NCBI GenBank assembly: GCA_027600665.1
Contig: JADGJL010000001.1
Coordinates: 372,001-436,000, forward strand
DNA from: Irineochytrium annulatum
Taxonomy: Eukaryota; Chytridiomycota; Chytridiomycetes; Chytridiales; Chytridiaceae
Length of the DNA stretch: 64,000 nt
Direction: 5' to 3'
Each line of letters opens with the position of its first letter. Position 1 is the stretch's first letter. Below the pieces are notes generated by a model. The model was given only the letters and a program-made list of their open reading frames with translations. It was not told where the DNA came from and ran no database searches. The translations under genes and the position numbers were made by a program. Positions 62,108 to 64,000 of this stretch are shown here, one piece after another.

Positions 62108-62902
62108 TTAAGTACGAAGGGTTCCAAGCGGCACTTTCATCCCGGTAAGAGCAATCGTAATGCCTTGATCCAGATTATAATTCTGGCGTACATCAACGTC
62201 ATGGGACATATGTGTAAAATAGGTATGACCCGGTTTCAGTTCCCGCAGCAGCTCCTGTGCCTCGCGCATATCGTACACGGAACGTGTGGAGAATTCCGCA
62301 TGTTCATGTACAAAGCTTGTTCCCAGCACCAGCATATCCAATCCGTGTAGCGGCTCTTTCTCGGATTCCTTCAGGTCAATGGCATCTGAACAGTACGCCC
62401 AGCTATACCCAACCCGATCCAGCCGATACGCGTACGAATACCCGTTATGCCCATGGCACACTTTCCAGGAATTCACCTTCCATCCCCCGAGTTCAATATC
62501 ATCATCCGTTTCCAGAAAGTCCATATGACGCCCCAACCAGGGAAACTGTCCCTGAATGGTGGATATCACTTCACGTGGTGCATACAAACGTCCCTTTACA
62601 CCCAACCAGCGGCACGCATCTGCCCATTCCGGCAATCCTCCAATATGGTCAAAATGGGCATGCGTGATGAGCAGCGTATGCACCATACGCAATCCCTGAT
62701 CCTCCATCTGTGATCTCCAGTCCGGCCCGCAGTCGATCATGAATTGTTCACTCGCACCATCGCCATCATAGTCAATCAGAACAGAGGAACGTTTCCGTTT
62801 ATTCTCTCCCGTAAGCCTCGCCTCTGTACACACTTCGCAATCGCAATACACACGTGGAACGCCCATCGCATCGCCAGTGCCCAGAAATGTTAGCTGATTC
62901 AA
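62108..62902 (-). CDS. MBL-fold hydrolase, PhnP-like
   Basis: A 264-residue metallo-beta-lactamase-fold phosphodiesterase. It starts LTFLGTGDAMGVPRVYCDCEVC, where the three Cys form the extra zinc site of PhnP-like proteins, and has the metal motif LLITHAHFDHIGGLPEW, then YCSDAIDL and YFTHMSHD. PhnP cleaves cyclic ribose phosphates; no phosphonate genes are near, so the substrate may differ. TTG 62902 is used because AGGGGGGAA lies 9 or so bases upstream; the longer frame to 63028 runs into a terminator. Confidence 0.88.
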   Translation of the reverse strand: MNQLTFLGTGDAMGVPRVYCDCEVCTEARLTGENKRKRSSVLIDYDGDGASEQFMIDCGPDWRSQMEDQGLRMVHTLLITHAHFDHIGGLPEWADACRWLGVKGRLYAPREVISTIQGQFPWLGRHMDFLETDDDIELGGWKVNSWKVCHGHNGYSYAYRLDRVGYSWAYCSDAIDLKESEKEPLHGLDMLVLGTSFVHEHAEFSTRSVYDMREAQELLRELKPGHTYFTHMSHDVDVRQNYNLDQGITIALTGMKVPLGTLRT

Positions 62903-62961
62903 TCTGCATTCCCCCCTGAATTCATGATATGTAAATTGTAATCGTGCACCTCTATTTTTGC

Positions 62962-63018
62962 AAAAAAAAGACCATCCCGCAGCAGTTATGCACTGCAATT
63001 CAGGACAGTCTGTGGTCT
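62962..63018 (-). terminator. Intrinsic terminator
   Basis: On the minus strand AGACCA pairs with TGGTCT around an inner GCAGT/ACTGC stem, followed by eight T. It ends the hypothetical gene upstream. Confidence 0.8.
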
Positions 63019-63096
63019 GACTGTTCACCGTCAGACTTCATCTCCGTGCTTCGCTCCATTCGGGAGCGTTCAACTCATATGAATTCAATGCTCGAA

Positions 63097-63543
63097 CTAC
63101 ACCAGTGCGCGCAGCTTCAATGTCAATTCCTTACCCGCAGGTACATCCTTCGACTCCGTAATCACCCAGTTCGACGCAAGTCGCTTCGCCAGCACCTCTG
63201 CCTGCTCCGGTTTCAACTGTAATCCGGTAACGATTCCTTCACCCACCGTGAAGTCTTTCTCTGGCTGCACCTTAAAGGCCTTTTCCAACCAAATTCCGAG
63301 CCCACCACGCGTGTTAAAGGTAATCCGGTAGCCGTCTTTCACTGCTGTCTCCAGATTTTCACCGTGCTCGTCCGCATACGAGAAAAATTCATTATATCGG
63401 TATTCCTCTTCAGACACTGCGTCAAAAGCGGAAACGTCTTTGGCTTGAATGGCTTTTAAAATATCTTCCTCGGACATCCCCTTACCGCGGGCCTGCTCCA
63501 GTCGAATCGCTGTACTTTGGGATAATTTAATCTCTGAACTCAT
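63097..63543 (-). CDS. Hypothetical protein
   Basis: A 148-residue protein I do not recognise. The N-terminal half is helical and charged (STAIRLEQARGKGMSEEDIL), followed by an acidic segment and then a beta-rich part with YRITFNTRGGLGIWLEK and a DVPAGKELTLKLRAL end. No membrane segment or signal is seen. AGGAAGG before ATG 63543 is a fair ribosome binding site. It is a single-gene unit between two terminators. Confidence 0.65.
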   Translation of the reverse strand: MSSEIKLSQSTAIRLEQARGKGMSEEDILKAIQAKDVSAFDAVSEEEYRYNEFFSYADEHGENLETAVKDGYRITFNTRGGLGIWLEKAFKVQPEKDFTVGEGIVTGLQLKPEQAEVLAKRLASNWVITESKDVPAGKELTLKLRALV

Positions 63544-63616
63544 CCAATTCACGCCTTCCTGTTAGTACTATGTAACAATCATGATTCAGTATACCTCTAT
63601 TATATCCTATTGGCAG

Positions 63617-63656
63617 TAAAAAACCTTCATCTCTACTTCCATTGAAATGAAGGTTT
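63617..63656 (-). terminator. Intrinsic terminator after the sulfate-binding gene
   Basis: AAACCTTCAT at 63621-63630 pairs with ATGAAGGTTT at 63647-63656; on the minus strand a T run follows. Confidence 0.85.
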
Positions 63657-63700
63657 AGTATCCACATGCTCGGTTATCTATTCGATTACATCAGCAATAC

Positions 63701-64000
63701 TCATAATCCCGCAAGCACCTGATACCACACGCCACGTTTGGAGTACAGCGTACTGCGTACCTCGTCCCATCCACCCAGATAGTTGATATCAAATAACCCT
63801 TCAGGTGTTGGGAATGTCGACTCCGTCTGTGCAAATACATCCGGGTCTACGGAACGAAAACCATGCTTCGCGAAAATCTGCTGTGCTTCCGGTGTACGCA
63901 GATATGCGACAAAGGCTTCAGCCAGTTCACGATTCCCATGTTTGTCGGCATACTTATTCACCACGACTGCCGGGTTCTCAATGAGGATCGTATTTTTCGG
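63701..64000 (-). CDS. Sulfate/thiosulfate-binding protein, C-terminal part (runs off window)
   Basis: The last 99 residues of a periplasmic-type sulfate-binding protein (Sbp/CysP). The frame is open to the window edge and reads ILIENPAVVVNKYADKHGN, then AYLRTPEAQQIFAKHGFRSV and a FPTPEGLFDINYLGGWDEV end, which is the family's C-terminal pattern. It delivers sulfate or thiosulfate to the CysTWA importer. The N-terminus, signal and neighbouring importer genes lie outside the window. Confidence 0.88.
   Translation of the reverse strand, partial: PKNTILIENPAVVVNKYADKHGNRELAEAFVAYLRTPEAQQIFAKHGFRSVDPDVFAQTESTFPTPEGLFDINYLGGWDEVRSTLYSKRGVWYQVLAGL

Noticed and set aside
1..64000. Prophage, integrative element, defence island, tRNA or rRNA
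   Set aside because: No integrase, transposase, phage structural gene, restriction or defence cluster, or RNA gene could be recognised; gene content is typical of a chromosome core.

Overview
The window looks like a chromosomal segment of a Paenibacillus-type Bacillota (Bacillales). This rests on strong AGGAGG-type ribosome binding sites, a mix of ATG, GTG and TTG starts, T-box, preQ1 and cobalamin riboswitches, OmpR-type two-component pairs, a TcyP-type cystine symporter, LplJ, ClpP, and ordinary intrinsic terminators. I see no prophage, integrase, transposase, CRISPR array, tRNA or rRNA. The region is mostly housekeeping and environmental-response genes, with two families of intergenic palindromic repeats as the main unexplained structure.

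Layout. 0-10 kb (mostly +): YpsA-like SLOG protein, an E. coli-type S-adenosylmethionine decarboxylase, an orphan FlgB-like rod protein, a GNAT-Nudix fusion, an AraC regulator, an ankyrin protein, an ECF sigma/anti-sigma pair, an S66 peptidase and a two-gene ThrE-type exporter. 10-16.4 kb (-): an operon reading phosphotransferase, response regulator, histidine kinase, a catalytically dead kinase paralogue, and a class A penicillin-binding protein. 16.4-26 kb: DinB proteins, a YwqG-like protein, an ammonium transporter coupled to a coiled-coil protein, a GNAT, an M23 lipoprotein, and a second two-component system. 26-39 kb: T-box-controlled thrS, an SDR, a HEPN-motif protein, an MBL hydrolase, a sugar-dehydrogenase lipoprotein, an M24 peptidase, a preQ1-controlled queuosine-precursor transporter, a cystine symporter and a chemoreceptor.

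39-51 kb (-) is a corrinoid block. The upstream half encodes CobD (threonine-phosphate decarboxylase), CbiZ, CbiB and CobC. A cobalamin riboswitch with its own promoter then precedes a BtuFCD-type importer, CobT, CobU, CobS and CobQ. Together these cover corrinoid uptake, aminopropanol-arm and nucleotide-loop assembly and corrinoid remodelling; corrin-ring synthesis and the adenosyltransferase are not in this window. 51-64 kb: lipoate ligase, a HAD phosphatase, a flavin monooxygenase with a 59-residue membrane protein and a divergent TetR regulator, a MocR/EamA divergent pair, a GntR-ABC operon under a 45-bp palindromic operator, a sigma factor with ClpP, a PhnP-like hydrolase, and the end of a sulfate-binding protein that runs off the window.

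The strongest unexplained signals are: (1) four copies of a roughly 150-270 bp structured intergenic element bounded by TTTACAC/GTGTAAA, one lying in the leader between the cobalamin riboswitch and btuF; (2) a pseudo-histidine kinase in a cell-wall operon whose ribosome binding site is buried in a long hairpin; (3) a hairpin with a C(UACG)G tetraloop set exactly between a Shine-Dalgarno and its ATG; (4) a 200-bp symmetrical array of four 50-bp-spaced repeat units. Everything is read by eye; no search or folding program was run.
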